Assembly (NCBI GenBank): GCA_964605705.1
Contig: CAZSDW010000022.1
Location: forward strand, 1 to 57,108
From: CAZSDW01 sp964605705
Lineage (GTDB): Bacteria; Fidelibacterota; UBA2242
Reading direction: 5' to 3'
Length of the DNA: 57,108 nucleotides
This document shows, in pieces, positions 8,711 through 17,141 of this stretch (positions within the stretch are counted from its first letter, which is position 1; every line of letters begins with the position of its first letter). A program made the position numbers and the translations under genes. Below the pieces are notes generated by a model, which was not told the origin of the DNA, did no database searches, and saw nothing but the letters and a program-made list of their open reading frames with translations.

Positions 8711-9757
8711 TTAAAAAATCCGCAGTACCTTCGCGCCCTTAATTCCCCCCCGCTTCAATTCATAAAGCGCCTTATTGGCTTCACCCAGCGAGAATTCTAC
8801 GATCTCGGGTTCGATTGGAATTTCTGCGGCAAGGTCCAGAAACTCCTCAACATCCCGGCGGGTGACATTGGCGACACTCTTGATTTCTTTCTCCATCCAG
8901 AGATGTTCAGGATAATCGAGATTCAGCAGGTAATCTTTATCACCATCCTCCTTACGGATGGCATTGATGACCAACCTGCCACCCGGATGCAGATTTTTCA
9001 GAGCTTCCACCACCGGTTTCCAGACCGGCGTGGTATCAATGATTGCATGGCAGAGTTTCGGAGATTTGTCGATCGTATCACCCGCCCAGGCAGCCCCGAG
9101 TTCACGGGCAAACTGACGCTCTTTGTCACTGCGGGCAAAAACATAGACTTTCGTGTAGGGAAACCGATATTGCACCATTTTTAAAACCAGGTGCGCCGAT
9201 GCTCCAAATCCGGTCAATCCCAGGATTTGATCATCCTTGAGATTACACAAACGTAATGAACGGTAACCGATAGCACCGGCACAGAGCAGTGGTGCTGCCT
9301 CTGCATCAGTGAATATTTCCGGTATCTGAAATACTGACTTTTCCGGAGCTACCATATATTCCGCATAGCCGCCGTTGGCATCCCGACCGGTCGCTTTAAA
9401 ATCCGCACAGAGGTTTTCTTCACCTGATAAACAATGTTCACACTTTCCACAGGATGAAAAGAGCCAGGCGACGCCAACCCGATCACCAACCGCAAAATCA
9501 CGAACAGCTGCGCCCGTTTCGGTAACCCTTCCAACCACCTGATGCCCTAAAACTACCGGATAATGCGGAGGTGGTGTGCGACCTTCGATTTCGTCCAGTT
9601 CGGTATGGCAGACAGCACAACAATGTACTTTAATTAAAAGTTCGTCCTCACGGGGTTCCGGTACGGGCAGACCGGCAGCATCAAGGGGATGCAGATTTAC
9701 CAGTACATTCGTCTTCCGGTTCAGGACCATTGCCTTCATTTTTTTGCCTGGTTTCAT
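8711..9757 (-). CDS. Zinc-dependent MDR alcohol dehydrogenase
   Basis: 348 residues of the medium-chain dehydrogenase family, interconverting an alcohol and an aldehyde with NAD(P). Catalytic zinc ligands are visible in CAVCHTELD and in GHQVVG (the usual GHE reads GHQ, as in one known subfamily). The structural zinc loop is CGKCEHCLSGEENLC. The Rossmann motif is GLTGFGASAH near 185. Ending TRRDVEEFLDLA with SVANVTRRD matches the same subfamily. A second ATG at 9739 (MKAMVLNRK) is preceded by AGGCAAAA and may be the true start. The gene stands alone; substrate is not predictable. Confidence 0.9.
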   Translation of the reverse strand: MKPGKKMKAMVLNRKTNVLVNLHPLDAAGLPVPEPREDELLIKVHCCAVCHTELDEIEGRTPPPHYPVVLGHQVVGRVTETGAAVRDFAVGDRVGVAWLFSSCGKCEHCLSGEENLCADFKATGRDANGGYAEYMVAPEKSVFQIPEIFTDAEAAPLLCAGAIGYRSLRLCNLKDDQILGLTGFGASAHLVLKMVQYRFPYTKVYVFARSDKERQFARELGAAWAGDTIDKSPKLCHAIIDTTPVWKPVVEALKNLHPGGRLVINAIRKEDGDKDYLLNLDYPEHLWMEKEIKSVANVTRRDVEEFLDLAAEIPIEPEIVEFSLGEANKALYELKRGGIKGAKVLRIF

Positions 9758-9928
9758 ACCCAGAAAGATTAGTTATATTCTGACTGAATTGCAAGAATCA
9801 TTCAGGTTAAAATTGCCGCAAAAAGGTAAAAACTGCAAATGATATTGACTTCGGGAAAAATATCTGTGTCACGATCTATCTTTTTCAAGACTTTTATCTG
9901 CTCTCCGTTTGAAACGGTTAAATTCCAA

Positions 9929-9957
9929 TTGACATGTTAGAATTCTATGGTTATAAT
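9929..9957 (+). promoter_or_regulatory. Perfect-consensus sigma-70 promoter
   Basis: TTGACA (9929-9934), exactly 17 bases, then TATAAT (9952-9957): identical to the housekeeping consensus at all twelve positions. Initiation near 9964 would leave a leader of about 95 bases to the gene at 10059. The remainder of the 301-bp interval after the dehydrogenase shows nothing else I recognise. Confidence 0.85.
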
Positions 9958-10058
9958 ATATCGGGAGCAATCTGAGAACAGTCATCAGGATAAAATGAAG
10001 CTAAAATTGAGTCGAAAGTAACCATCATTTACATTAAAATTTAAGCAGGAACCCGATT

Positions 10059-10427
10059 ATGAGTTATACCATCAGCAAATCTGAAAATGTCAAGTTTATA
10101 ATTCTAAAAGCCACCGGCAATTATCATCGGAAACTTGCGCTTAACCATAATCTCGAAGCACACGCACTTGGTAAAAAGCTGGAAATAAACCGATATCTGG
10201 TCGATATGACCGAATGCAAAAATGTCGAATCTCCCACGGAAAAATATAAATTTGCTTACGAAGATATGAAAACAGATGGTATTGACCGAACCGCACGGGT
10301 AGCGCTTCTTGTAACTCCTGGTGATCATTCCCATGATTTTATAGAAACCGTATCACGAAACGCCGGTCTTGATGTTACTCTTTTTACCAATCGCGAACTC
10401 GCCGAAAAGCATTTAAGCGCAAATTAA
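10059..10427 (+). CDS. Small SpoIIAA/STAS-like protein of unknown function
   Basis: 122 residues, soluble, without signal peptide or membrane segment. The pattern of a short beta-rich start (KFIILKATGNY), a VDMTECKNVESP strand-turn and the alternating helices (ALLVTPGDHSHDFIETV, FTNRELAEKHL) resembles the SpoIIAA-like/STAS fold seen in small FCB proteins; this is a fold impression and not a firm match. The start is supported by AGGAA nine bases upstream. A consensus promoter lies upstream and a hairpin terminator downstream, so it is a well-transcribed monocistronic unit. A signalling link with the convergent PAS protein at 10510 is possible but untested. Confidence 0.75.
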   Translation: MSYTISKSENVKFIILKATGNYHRKLALNHNLEAHALGKKLEINRYLVDMTECKNVESPTEKYKFAYEDMKTDGIDRTARVALLVTPGDHSHDFIETVSRNAGLDVTLFTNRELAEKHLSAN

Positions 10428-10451
10428 TACTGGTTTTCCCCGAATAAAAGT

Positions 10452-10474
10452 AGCCCCCGATGAATTCGGGGGCT
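10452..10474 (+). terminator. Hairpin terminator after the STAS-like gene
   Basis: AGCCCCCGA and TCGGGGGCT form a perfect 9-bp GC-rich stem around a 5-base loop, followed by TTCTC. The T-tract is short. It sits between convergent genes and could also serve the PAS gene ending at 10510. Confidence 0.8.
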
Positions 10475-10509
10475 TTCTCGCACATAAACTTATAACGGGT
10501 GACAGGAAA

Positions 10510-13062
10510 TCAGGTTTTCTTTTTCAGCTTTTTAGAGAAATCCGGATATAATTTCGCCATACATTCCGGACAGATTCCATGGCTGAACACGGCTCCGGAA
10601 TGATCCATTATATACTTCTCGACCTGTTCATAATAGCCTTCATCGTTACGAATCTTTTTACAATTTGCGCAAATTGGAATCAGCCCCTGCAGCGTATTCA
10701 CTTTATTGAGGGCTTGTTGCAGGTCAAAGATCATTCGATCACGTTCCTGCTCGGCTTTCTTTATTTCATTGATCTCGCGGGTAATTCCCACCAGTCCCAT
10801 GATTTTGCCCTTTTCATCATAGATTGGTACTTTGGAGGTCGAGGTCCAGTTCGATTCGCCATTTTCCAATTTCCGCTCTTCAATGAGACAAATAACCTTT
10901 TCCCCCGACTGCATCTGTTTTTTATCCCGTCGCATGGTATCTTTGCCAAACTCTTCGCCAAACAATTCGATATCGGTTTTCCCGATAATCTGGCTGTCAT
11001 CATCGAAACCAAGGTTCTCAATCATTGTTCGACTGACTTTTGTCAAGCGGCATTCCGAATCTTTAAAATAGATACTGTCCGGGATATAATTCATCAGGGC
11101 GTCTATCAGCGACTTTTCATACTTTAAGGCTTCTTCGGTTTGCTTCCGATCCGTAATATTTCTTGAAATACCGAAAATACCGATAGTTTTTCCATTCTCA
11201 TCACAAAGCGGCATCTTCGTCGTGGAAGCCCAGGAAACACTACCATCAGCCCATTCGGTTTTAACCTCGTCATCGATTATCGGCTTTCCCGTTTTGATAA
11301 TCCTTTGTTCATTATCAAAGTCCTCCTGGGCATGTTCCGGAGGAAAGAAATCAAAATCACTTTTACCGATTGCCTCTTTCGGATCATCCAATCCAAATAC
11401 ATCAGTTGCCAGAACCTTACTGATCCTGAAAAAACGACTATTCAGATCCTTGAAGTATATATATTCCGGAAAGTTGTTCATCATCGCATCCATCAGCACC
11501 TTCTCGTGCTCCAGGGCAATTTCTGCTTTTTTATGCTCGGTGATATTTTTTGTAATGCCGAAAGTCCCGATGATTTTCCCTTTCTCGTCCCGCAGTAGCA
11601 TCTTGGTTGTTGAAGCCCAGGATACACTGCCATCAGCCCATTCGGTTTTAACCTCATCGTCAATTATCGGCTTCCCTGATTCGATGATCTTTTGCTCGTT
11701 ATCAAATTCCTTTTGGGCATGTTCAAGAGGAAAATAATCAAAATCACTTTTACCGATTGCCTCTTTCGGATCATCCAATCCAAATACATCAGTTGCCAGA
11801 ACCTTACTGATCCTGAAAAAACGACTATTCAGATCCTTGAAGTATATATATTCCGGAAAGTTGTTCATCATCGCATCCATCAGCACTTTCTCGTGCTCCA
11901 GGGCAATTTCTGCTTTTCGATGCTCGGTGATATCCCGCGAGATTCCCAAAGTACCAATAATTTCACCCTTTTCATTATAAAACGGCACTTTCGTGGTTGA
12001 AACCCATGTTTCACTGCCATCAGACCAGGTTTCTTTTTCCTCAATACCGACAATTGGGATTCCCGATTTCATTATATTCTGTTCATCCTGAACCACTGAC
12101 TGAGCATACTTTTCGGCAAAAAAATCAAAATCGGTTTTACCTTCCACGCCTTGAGGATTTTCGATTCCGAATACATCTGCCATCGCTTTACTGACTCTCA
12201 TAAACTGGCTATTGGAATCCTTAAAGAAAATATGATCCGGGCTGTTGTCCATCAACGCAGATAGCAGGTCCCTCTCTTTGGCTAATGCAGCTTCAACTTT
12301 GCGACGTTCGGTGATATCCCGGAAGACCAGCACTACTCCTAAAATATTCCCCTGGTCATCTTTAATGGGCGCCCCGCTGTCATCAATCGGAATATGCTTC
12401 CCATCTTTTGAAATCAGGACCGTGTGGTTCGCTAATTCCAAAATGATGCCCTCCTGTAAAATTCGATTCACTGGATTTTCAATGTGTTCACCGGTACGTT
12501 CATTGATAATCTGAAAAACCGTGATCAGGTCCTTGCCGAGGGCTTCATCCAGCTGCCAGCCGGTCAGTTTTTCAGCAACGGGATTCATAAAACTGATCTG
12601 ACCTTTTACATCCGTGGTAATGACCGCGTCACCAATACTCCTGAGAGTTGTAGTAATCCATGCGTGTTCTTCAATTAATTTTTGTTGGAGTGATTGCTTG
12701 GTGACTGCCAGTTCGATCAAATAGCGCAATTCTTCCTTGGAGAAAGGCTTTTTCACAAAACTGTAGAGATCAGTGCTATCGATTTTTTCGAGATTGGCTT
12801 TATGCATTGAACCGGCAATAAAAATAATTGGAATATTGTAATTTTTTAAAAACTGGTCGGCGATCTTCATCCAATTATTCTCATTTTCAAAATCGATATC
12901 AAACAAAATCAGTTCAGGATCGAGCCCCCCGGCTTTTTTTAGCGTATTGGCTCCCGAATATTCGAGTCGCATGACCTCATGCCCAAAATCTTTTAACAGA
13001 TTGACAGTATCATTATTCCGGTGCTTTTTGTCCTCAATAAGCAATATTTTTACAGCCGTCAT
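10510..13062 (-). CDS. Response-regulator receiver protein with five PAS domains and a Cys-rich tail
   Basis: 850 residues. A CheY-like receiver occupies 1-120: acidic residues ED at 10-11, likely phosphorylated D55 in LFDID, KKP near 105. The switch Thr/Ser is Ala (A83). Five PAS domains follow at about 130-255, 260-385, 388-512, 517-642 and 648-770, each closing with a DITE-type linker (RDITERR, RDITEHR, KNITEHK, RNITDRK, REINEIK). Domains three and four are nearly identical, from a 387-bp duplication. The C-terminal 50 residues (IPICANCKKIRND... HGICPECM) carry two CxxC pairs like a zinc ribbon and are common on orphan PAS or receiver proteins. There is no histidine kinase, GGDEF or other output domain. 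The start is backed by GAGAGT. It is probably a cytoplasmic sensor/adaptor fed by a kinase encoded elsewhere. Confidence 0.9.
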   Translation of the reverse strand: MTAVKILLIEDKKHRNNDTVNLLKDFGHEVMRLEYSGANTLKKAGGLDPELILFDIDFENENNWMKIADQFLKNYNIPIIFIAGSMHKANLEKIDSTDLYSFVKKPFSKEELRYLIELAVTKQSLQQKLIEEHAWITTTLRSIGDAVITTDVKGQISFMNPVAEKLTGWQLDEALGKDLITVFQIINERTGEHIENPVNRILQEGIILELANHTVLISKDGKHIPIDDSGAPIKDDQGNILGVVLVFRDITERRKVEAALAKERDLLSALMDNSPDHIFFKDSNSQFMRVSKAMADVFGIENPQGVEGKTDFDFFAEKYAQSVVQDEQNIMKSGIPIVGIEEKETWSDGSETWVSTTKVPFYNEKGEIIGTLGISRDITEHRKAEIALEHEKVLMDAMMNNFPEYIYFKDLNSRFFRISKVLATDVFGLDDPKEAIGKSDFDYFPLEHAQKEFDNEQKIIESGKPIIDDEVKTEWADGSVSWASTTKMLLRDEKGKIIGTFGITKNITEHKKAEIALEHEKVLMDAMMNNFPEYIYFKDLNSRFFRISKVLATDVFGLDDPKEAIGKSDFDFFPPEHAQEDFDNEQRIIKTGKPIIDDEVKTEWADGSVSWASTTKMPLCDENGKTIGIFGISRNITDRKQTEEALKYEKSLIDALMNYIPDSIYFKDSECRLTKVSRTMIENLGFDDDSQIIGKTDIELFGEEFGKDTMRRDKKQMQSGEKVICLIEERKLENGESNWTSTSKVPIYDEKGKIMGLVGITREINEIKKAEQERDRMIFDLQQALNKVNTLQGLIPICANCKKIRNDEGYYEQVEKYIMDHSGAVFSHGICPECMAKLYPDFSKKLKKKT
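11349..11499. repeat. Direct repeat copy 1 inside the PAS gene
   Basis: A 151-bp stretch identical to 11736-11886, offset 387 bp (129 codons). Flanking parts of the two PAS units are similar but not identical, so the identical core points to recent duplication or gene conversion. Confidence 0.93.
11736..11886. repeat. Direct repeat copy 2 inside the PAS gene
   Basis: The partner of the identical 151-bp block at 11349-11499. It encodes the same PAS core (PEYIYFKDLNSRF... DDPKEAIGKSDFD) in the neighbouring domain. Confidence 0.93.
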
Positions 13063-13229
13063 ATCTGACTCTCTTTTAATGGGTTAGAATCTTTGTAATA
13101 TTGATGTTTTGTATAGAACATATTGTTGCACCTATATATTAACATAATTTTTGAAAATAGCATATAAATCTTACAAATACTCCGCTTAATTTTTGTCCGG
13201 ACTCACAAATCCTAAATCCATTACCATTA

Positions 13230-13796
13230 TTATTTTAATCCCAAATTTAAACCTTTGCTGAGAAGCCGGATGGCTTCTTCAATCCGGCGCTTGACAGTCT
13301 CCGGTCGTTTTGCAGAATGAATCCAGAGCAGGTAGTTTTTCTGTTGAGAAGGAGCTAAGCTCTCAAAAGTGGTTTTTGCCCGTGGATTATTGTTTAATGC
13401 GGTTAAAAATTCAGTACTGGTAACCGGCTTTGTTTCCGGTTTGGCTTTTGTGTCCCATTTACCTGATTTTTTCGCGATTTCGATCAGTGCCAGTCCGGCA
13501 GGAGCCAGACGATTCTCTTTCTGTAGTTTTCGAATTCGTTGTTTGTTAAGATCGGACCAGATACTGTTCGGGCGACGGGGAGTTACCTTTCGCAGAAAGC
13601 GATCTTCATCCACTTTCTTGATAATACTGTCAATCCACCCGAAACACAACGCCTCCTCTACGAAATCCGCGTAGTTCAATGATGTCCGCCCACTTTGCTT
13701 TTTATAAAAAATAACCCAGAGCCCCGGCGAATGCTGATGGTTTTCCACAAGCCATTGTCGCCATTCGGAACGGTCATTGAAAAATACCTCGTCCAT
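13230..13796 (-). CDS. YdeI/OmpD-associated family protein
   Basis: 188 residues, the family length. Typical features are the N-terminal FNDRSEWRQWL, the GLWVIFYKK strand, SLNYADFVEEALCFGWIDS (the most conserved block), the RRPNSIWS motif near 80 and a basic C-terminal helix (AKRPETVKRRIEEA). Relatives are called bacteriocin-protection or OmpD-associated proteins; the biochemical role is not established. No signal peptide. Its stop and that of the NadC-like gene upstream are separated by a large hairpin, so it is probably transcribed alone. Confidence 0.86.
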   Translation of the reverse strand: MDEVFFNDRSEWRQWLVENHQHSPGLWVIFYKKQSGRTSLNYADFVEEALCFGWIDSIIKKVDEDRFLRKVTPRRPNSIWSDLNKQRIRKLQKENRLAPAGLALIEIAKKSGKWDTKAKPETKPVTSTEFLTALNNNPRAKTTFESLAPSQQKNYLLWIHSAKRPETVKRRIEEAIRLLSKGLNLGLK

Positions 13797-13853
13797 TTAC
13801 TTTATAATAATAAACAAACGACTCATAGTCAAAATCTTATTAGAATTATTTCA

Positions 13854-13888
13854 GATCAATAGGGATTTTTCAAAAAATCCTATTGATC
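13854..13888 (-). terminator. Long inverted repeat overlapping the NadC-like stop codon
   Basis: GATCAATAGGGATTTTT faces AAAAATCCTATTGATC across a 2-base loop (one bulged base), a stem of about 16 bp. It includes the stop codon of the NadC-like gene. The AT-rich inner half and absence of a trailing T-tract make it an atypical terminator, but its position at the end of the five-gene operon fits. Confidence 0.5.
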
Positions 13889-14728
13889 CGACAGCACCGT
13901 CAATTCATTCGGCAGATAATCAATATTGGTATGCAGGTCTTCAATAGCACAGTATTTAAAAAAATATTTTACATATTTCTCCTGAAAATCGCTCAGATGC
14001 TGAAGATGAAGCACGGGCTTTTTGACAGGATTGAGATCCTCAAATACTCTCTGAATCTGAGCCGGGGATAATCCAACCAGGTGCAAAACATCATAATCCA
14101 TTTCCTGAGTCACTTTAAACTGCTCGGCGGTGTTTACTTCCACCTCAATTTTAATGGCTTTGCGTGCATCCCCTAAATCCCGATTTACCTCGGCAAGACA
14201 CTTCTCAATCCCACCGCCATAGGCAACATGCAACTGGGTGATATAGATCGAATCCGTCAAACCCTGGCGAATCCAGCTACCGCCTCCGATTTTAAATGCC
14301 TCCGAATCCAGCACCTCAAAAATGGGATTTAGTGTAATGCCCTGAACCAGCTGCCGGTTATGAAAGCTGAGCAGATCAAATGCTTTTTTGCTTGCCGTCG
14401 CGATACCGGACATTCGGCTTACAATCCATTGAATCAGGCGGCGTTTCTTGAGAATTTCGGCACCATTCCCGTCGTATTGAAACAGAATATCGCCCGGCTG
14501 AAACTTATCCCCATCCTCAATTTTCCAATCGATCAAAAGCTGCTTACCGCTGTTTTCAAACAGAACGTCCAGCACTTTCCGCCCGAAAAAGATCCCCCCT
14601 GCTCTTGCCAACAGGGAACCTGCTGAATGCAGGGCATAGGGTGAAACCGACTCGGTTGTCAAATCGCCCGGTCCCAGCTCAATGCGCTGCATCCAGTCCA
14701 ATACGGTTCTGATTTTTAATATGTCCAC
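13880..14728 (-). CDS. Degenerate quinolinate phosphoribosyltransferase (NadC) paralogue
   Basis: 282 residues from GTG at 14728, which has AGGA six bases upstream. An ATG at 14833 would overlap the previous gene by about 100 bp and add a non-homologous tail. The fold is clearly NadC: GPGDLTTE (19-26), LLARAGGIFFGRKV, RMSGIATA near 105-112, GGG (148-150), EVEV (195-198). Many active-site residues are missing when aligned with known NadC: the TRKT motif reads TLNP, NHR reads WIR, LIKDNH reads YITQLH, and the LLDN aspartate reads LVGL. One of the arginines and the glutamate remain. It is therefore unlikely to make NaMN in the usual way. It is the last gene of the sigma/anti-sigma/Spy operon. 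Confidence 0.82.
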   Translation of the reverse strand: MDILKIRTVLDWMQRIELGPGDLTTESVSPYALHSAGSLLARAGGIFFGRKVLDVLFENSGKQLLIDWKIEDGDKFQPGDILFQYDGNGAEILKKRRLIQWIVSRMSGIATASKKAFDLLSFHNRQLVQGITLNPIFEVLDSEAFKIGGGSWIRQGLTDSIYITQLHVAYGGGIEKCLAEVNRDLGDARKAIKIEVEVNTAEQFKVTQEMDYDVLHLVGLSPAQIQRVFEDLNPVKKPVLHLQHLSDFQEKYVKYFFKYCAIEDLHTNIDYLPNELTVLSDQ

Positions 14729-14735
14729 AATGATC

Positions 14736-15242
14736 CTATTCCGAATCTTCCGCCGGATCACCGGCACCTGGAGGAGACGGGGGTGGCATATTCTCCATCT
14801 TACGACATCCACCACGAGGTCTTCGCATTTCATGTTTCATTCCACGTCCGGAATGATGTTTATTCAACATGGCTCGCTGCTCATCGGTCAGAATTTTGCC
14901 CACCTCAACGCGATGCTTAACCTGCAATTCATTCAGGTTGCCTTTCAGCTCATTGACTTTTTTAATCGCTGCATCCAGTTTCTTTGAGGAATCACCGGCA
15001 CGAACCAGCTCATCCAATTCAATCTGAGCAAGTTTAAGATCTGCGCGCAGGGGTATAACCTTTTTCTGATGAGCCACACCCAGCGCATGCATCTGTTCCG
15101 CTTGTTCATCGCTGAGGTTCAGTTTCTCAGACATATACATTCGACGTCCGTCGGCACATGATTTTTCCTTCATCTTGCCGGATCCGGCAAACAACAACGC
15201 CGGGATGGCGAACAACAGGATTATAGTGCTTAGCTTTTTCAT
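14736..15242 (-). CDS. Spy/CpxP-like periplasmic protein (LTxxQ)
   Basis: 168 residues with a clear signal peptide (MKKLSTIILLFAIPALLFA). The mature part is helical and charged, with KLNLSDEQAEQM near 40 and ILTDEQRAML near 125, the two LTxxQ-type motifs of Spy/CpxP/ZraP proteins. These act as periplasmic chaperones or stress and metal sensors. The C-terminus is rich in His, Met, Arg and Cys (HHSGRGMKHEM, GCRKMENM) and then Pro/Gly, suggesting metal contact. It overlaps the upstream paralogue by 4 bases. Confidence 0.82.
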   Translation of the reverse strand: MKKLSTIILLFAIPALLFAGSGKMKEKSCADGRRMYMSEKLNLSDEQAEQMHALGVAHQKKVIPLRADLKLAQIELDELVRAGDSSKKLDAAIKKVNELKGNLNELQVKHRVEVGKILTDEQRAMLNKHHSGRGMKHEMRRPRGGCRKMENMPPPSPPGAGDPAEDSE

Positions 15243-15745
15243 TCATTATCCTTTCTCTTGTGTGGTCTTTCGGGACCATGGGGTTGATAAAGTGATCGCA
15301 TTAAACGATTTCTAAACCGGTTTTCGAAAACGATAAATTTCATTTGCTGATTTTCAGTCAAAACATCCCCCAGACTGAGTATAAAGCTCTCTTTCTGATT
15401 AACAATATCTTTTTCCAGTTCCGCTAACTTCTTGGCATATTTTTTAACATCTGCCGAATTGATCCGGGTATCTTTATTATTAACCATTTCATAAATCTCA
15501 GCCATCATACCCCGTTGTTTATCCTGATTCTCACGAATCAGTTTTTCGTGCTGTTTTAAAAGGGGGAAAAATTGAGCCGACTGATCGGGATTCAAATCGA
15601 GGAATTCCGTCATTTTCCAGATTCGTAACGCTTCCATCTGTTCCATTCGCCCGGGATCCATCGGCGGCATGAATTCCTCCTGGGCGGATGCAATAATCGT
15701 ACCTGTCAAGACCATTGTAATGACAACTTTTTGAAGTATATGCAT
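15239..15745 (-). CDS. Second Spy/CpxP-like periplasmic protein
   Basis: 168 residues from ATG at 15745 (MHILQKVV), which has GGGAGC directly upstream. An in-frame ATG at 15757 is possible but sits on the stop of the previous gene. Signal peptide to about residue 22 (IIASAQE). The mature helices carry FLDLNPDQSAQFFPLL and DVLTENQQMKF, resembling the paired LTxxQ motifs. It probably works with the adjacent paralogue and the sigma/anti-sigma pair as an envelope-stress module; that role is inferred. Confidence 0.78.
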   Translation of the reverse strand: MHILQKVVITMVLTGTIIASAQEEFMPPMDPGRMEQMEALRIWKMTEFLDLNPDQSAQFFPLLKQHEKLIRENQDKQRGMMAEIYEMVNNKDTRINSADVKKYAKKLAELEKDIVNQKESFILSLGDVLTENQQMKFIVFENRFRNRLMRSLYQPHGPERPHKRKDNE

Positions 15746-15757
15746 CGTTGCTCCCAT

Positions 15758-16354
15758 CTATAAAATCTCACTTTTTAATTGATCAATTACCTGTTTAAAT
15801 TCACCATCACTCAAATTCGCGGTTGCCATAAGATAGCTGTCCATCTCCGGAATTTCATGGCTCTCAACGATTCGGTAAACCGCATTCTGGTAAATTTCAG
15901 ATACCGATAATCCCGTTTCACTAGCGCTGTTGTCATCCAGAAGTATTTCACCAAAATACCCCGAATCCAGCAGGTTGAGATAACTATGTTCCTGATCGAA
16001 CTGTACGATCCATTGTTGTATGGCAGATTCCGGTTTAAGAAGGCTGATGCCAATCATAAGCAGCACTGCCAGCGTGGTTGTAAAAGCTGGAATTGTCCAA
16101 GTCAGCCACCGTTGCCGGGCTTTTCGACGGTCCAGGCGTTTATTGAGTTTGACGACCAGTTCAGCACCGTAAGTTGTCGGAACAGCCAGCGTATCTTTTT
16201 CCATCGTCGTTATAATTGCTTTCAGGGACGATTGATATTGGCGGCATTTCTCACAGTTTTGAAGATGTTCCTTCACTTCCAGCTGTTCATCCCGATTGAG
16301 ATCACCACTCAGAAATAGTGGTAAAAGATTTTCGATATTTTCACATGGTTGCAT
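15758..16354 (-). CDS. Anti-sigma factor with zinc-finger (zf-HC2) domain
   Basis: 198 residues. The N-terminal 50 residues hold the ZAS pattern: CENIENLLPLFL, then HLQNCEKC (H-x3-C-x2-C), which sequesters ECF sigma factors. One membrane segment at about 84-106 (WTIPAFTTTLAVLLMIGISLL) puts the rest in the periplasm. The outer domain has no recognised fold and would receive the signal. It overlaps the sigma gene by 14 bp and is directly followed by the Spy-like genes. Confidence 0.9.
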   Translation of the reverse strand: MQPCENIENLLPLFLSGDLNRDEQLEVKEHLQNCEKCRQYQSSLKAIITTMEKDTLAVPTTYGAELVVKLNKRLDRRKARQRWLTWTIPAFTTTLAVLLMIGISLLKPESAIQQWIVQFDQEHSYLNLLDSGYFGEILLDDNSASETGLSVSEIYQNAVYRIVESHEIPEMDSYLMATANLSDGEFKQVIDQLKSEIL

Positions 16355-16904
16355 AGCTGATTCCCATCTGCTCGAGTGTTTTTCGTAAGTTTCTTAAGGC
16401 GTGCGAATAGTTGACCTTGGCGGCATTTTCGGTCGAATCCATCAGGCGCCCAATATCTTTAAATGCCAGTCCCTGGTATGACCTGAGAATAATAACCAGG
16501 CGCTGTTTAGGAGACAATTTAGTCAATGCCTTTCGCAGATATACATTGCTCAGTTCGGGGGTTTGTGGTATCGCATGCTCTGCCTTCAGGGGAAGAGAAT
16601 CCAGGCTGATATACTGCCGGGCTTTCTGGCGACGAAGATAATTCAAGCCGGTATTCACTGCAATGCGGTAGATCCAGGTAAAAGGGGTTGAATCCTGGCG
16701 AAACTTTGATAGATTTTTGTACACCTTGATAAATGTCTCCTGGGTCAAATCGTCGGCTTCATCATGAGTCGCAACCATTCGGCGAAACATCGAGTAGATT
16801 TTTTCCTGATTTTCAAGAACCAAACGATTGAAAGTTTCAGCATTTTCCTGACTCACTCTTTCCGGACTCAACATATCCTTTGTTTTTTCACTCTCTTTGG
16901 ACAT
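16341..16904 (-). CDS. ECF RNA polymerase sigma factor (RpoE-like)
   Basis: 187 residues with regions 2 and 4. Region 2: EADDLTQETFIKVYKNL and FTWIYRIAVNTGLNYLRR. Region 4: LSPKQRLVIILRSYQGLAFKDIGRLM, the -35-binding helix-turn-helix. It directs transcription of a small regulon, normally including its own operon, and is held by the membrane anti-sigma factor encoded next. I could not identify a convincing autoregulated promoter in 16905-17141, the 237-bp region shared with the divergent DUF362 gene. Confidence 0.93.
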   Translation of the reverse strand: MSKESEKTKDMLSPERVSQENAETFNRLVLENQEKIYSMFRRMVATHDEADDLTQETFIKVYKNLSKFRQDSTPFTWIYRIAVNTGLNYLRRQKARQYISLDSLPLKAEHAIPQTPELSNVYLRKALTKLSPKQRLVIILRSYQGLAFKDIGRLMDSTENAAKVNYSHALRNLRKTLEQMGISYATM

Positions 16905-17141
16905 TCAGATATTTCCAAAGGTTAAATGTGATTTTCAGAAATATTCCGATTCTTAATTATCATTTTGGCACCATTCATTCTGCCCTGTTACTAAATGTTT
17001 AACTTTCAACTCTTATATTCAATAAAAATATGAACGGAAATCAATTTTAAATTCGTGCCGACAAAGCCGGATAACATCAATTGCTAATGTAAATTTTTAC
17101 GTTTATTTTAAACAAGGTCAAATTATCCGGAGGAGGTCGAT

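Noticed and set aside
11349..11886. CRISPR or transposon repeat
   Set aside because: The repeats are in-frame PAS coding sequence at 129-codon spacing within one gene.
14729..14833. Longer NadC-like protein starting at 14833
   Set aside because: It overlaps the Spy-like gene by about 100 bp, and GTG at 14728 has a good ribosome site and gives the normal family length.
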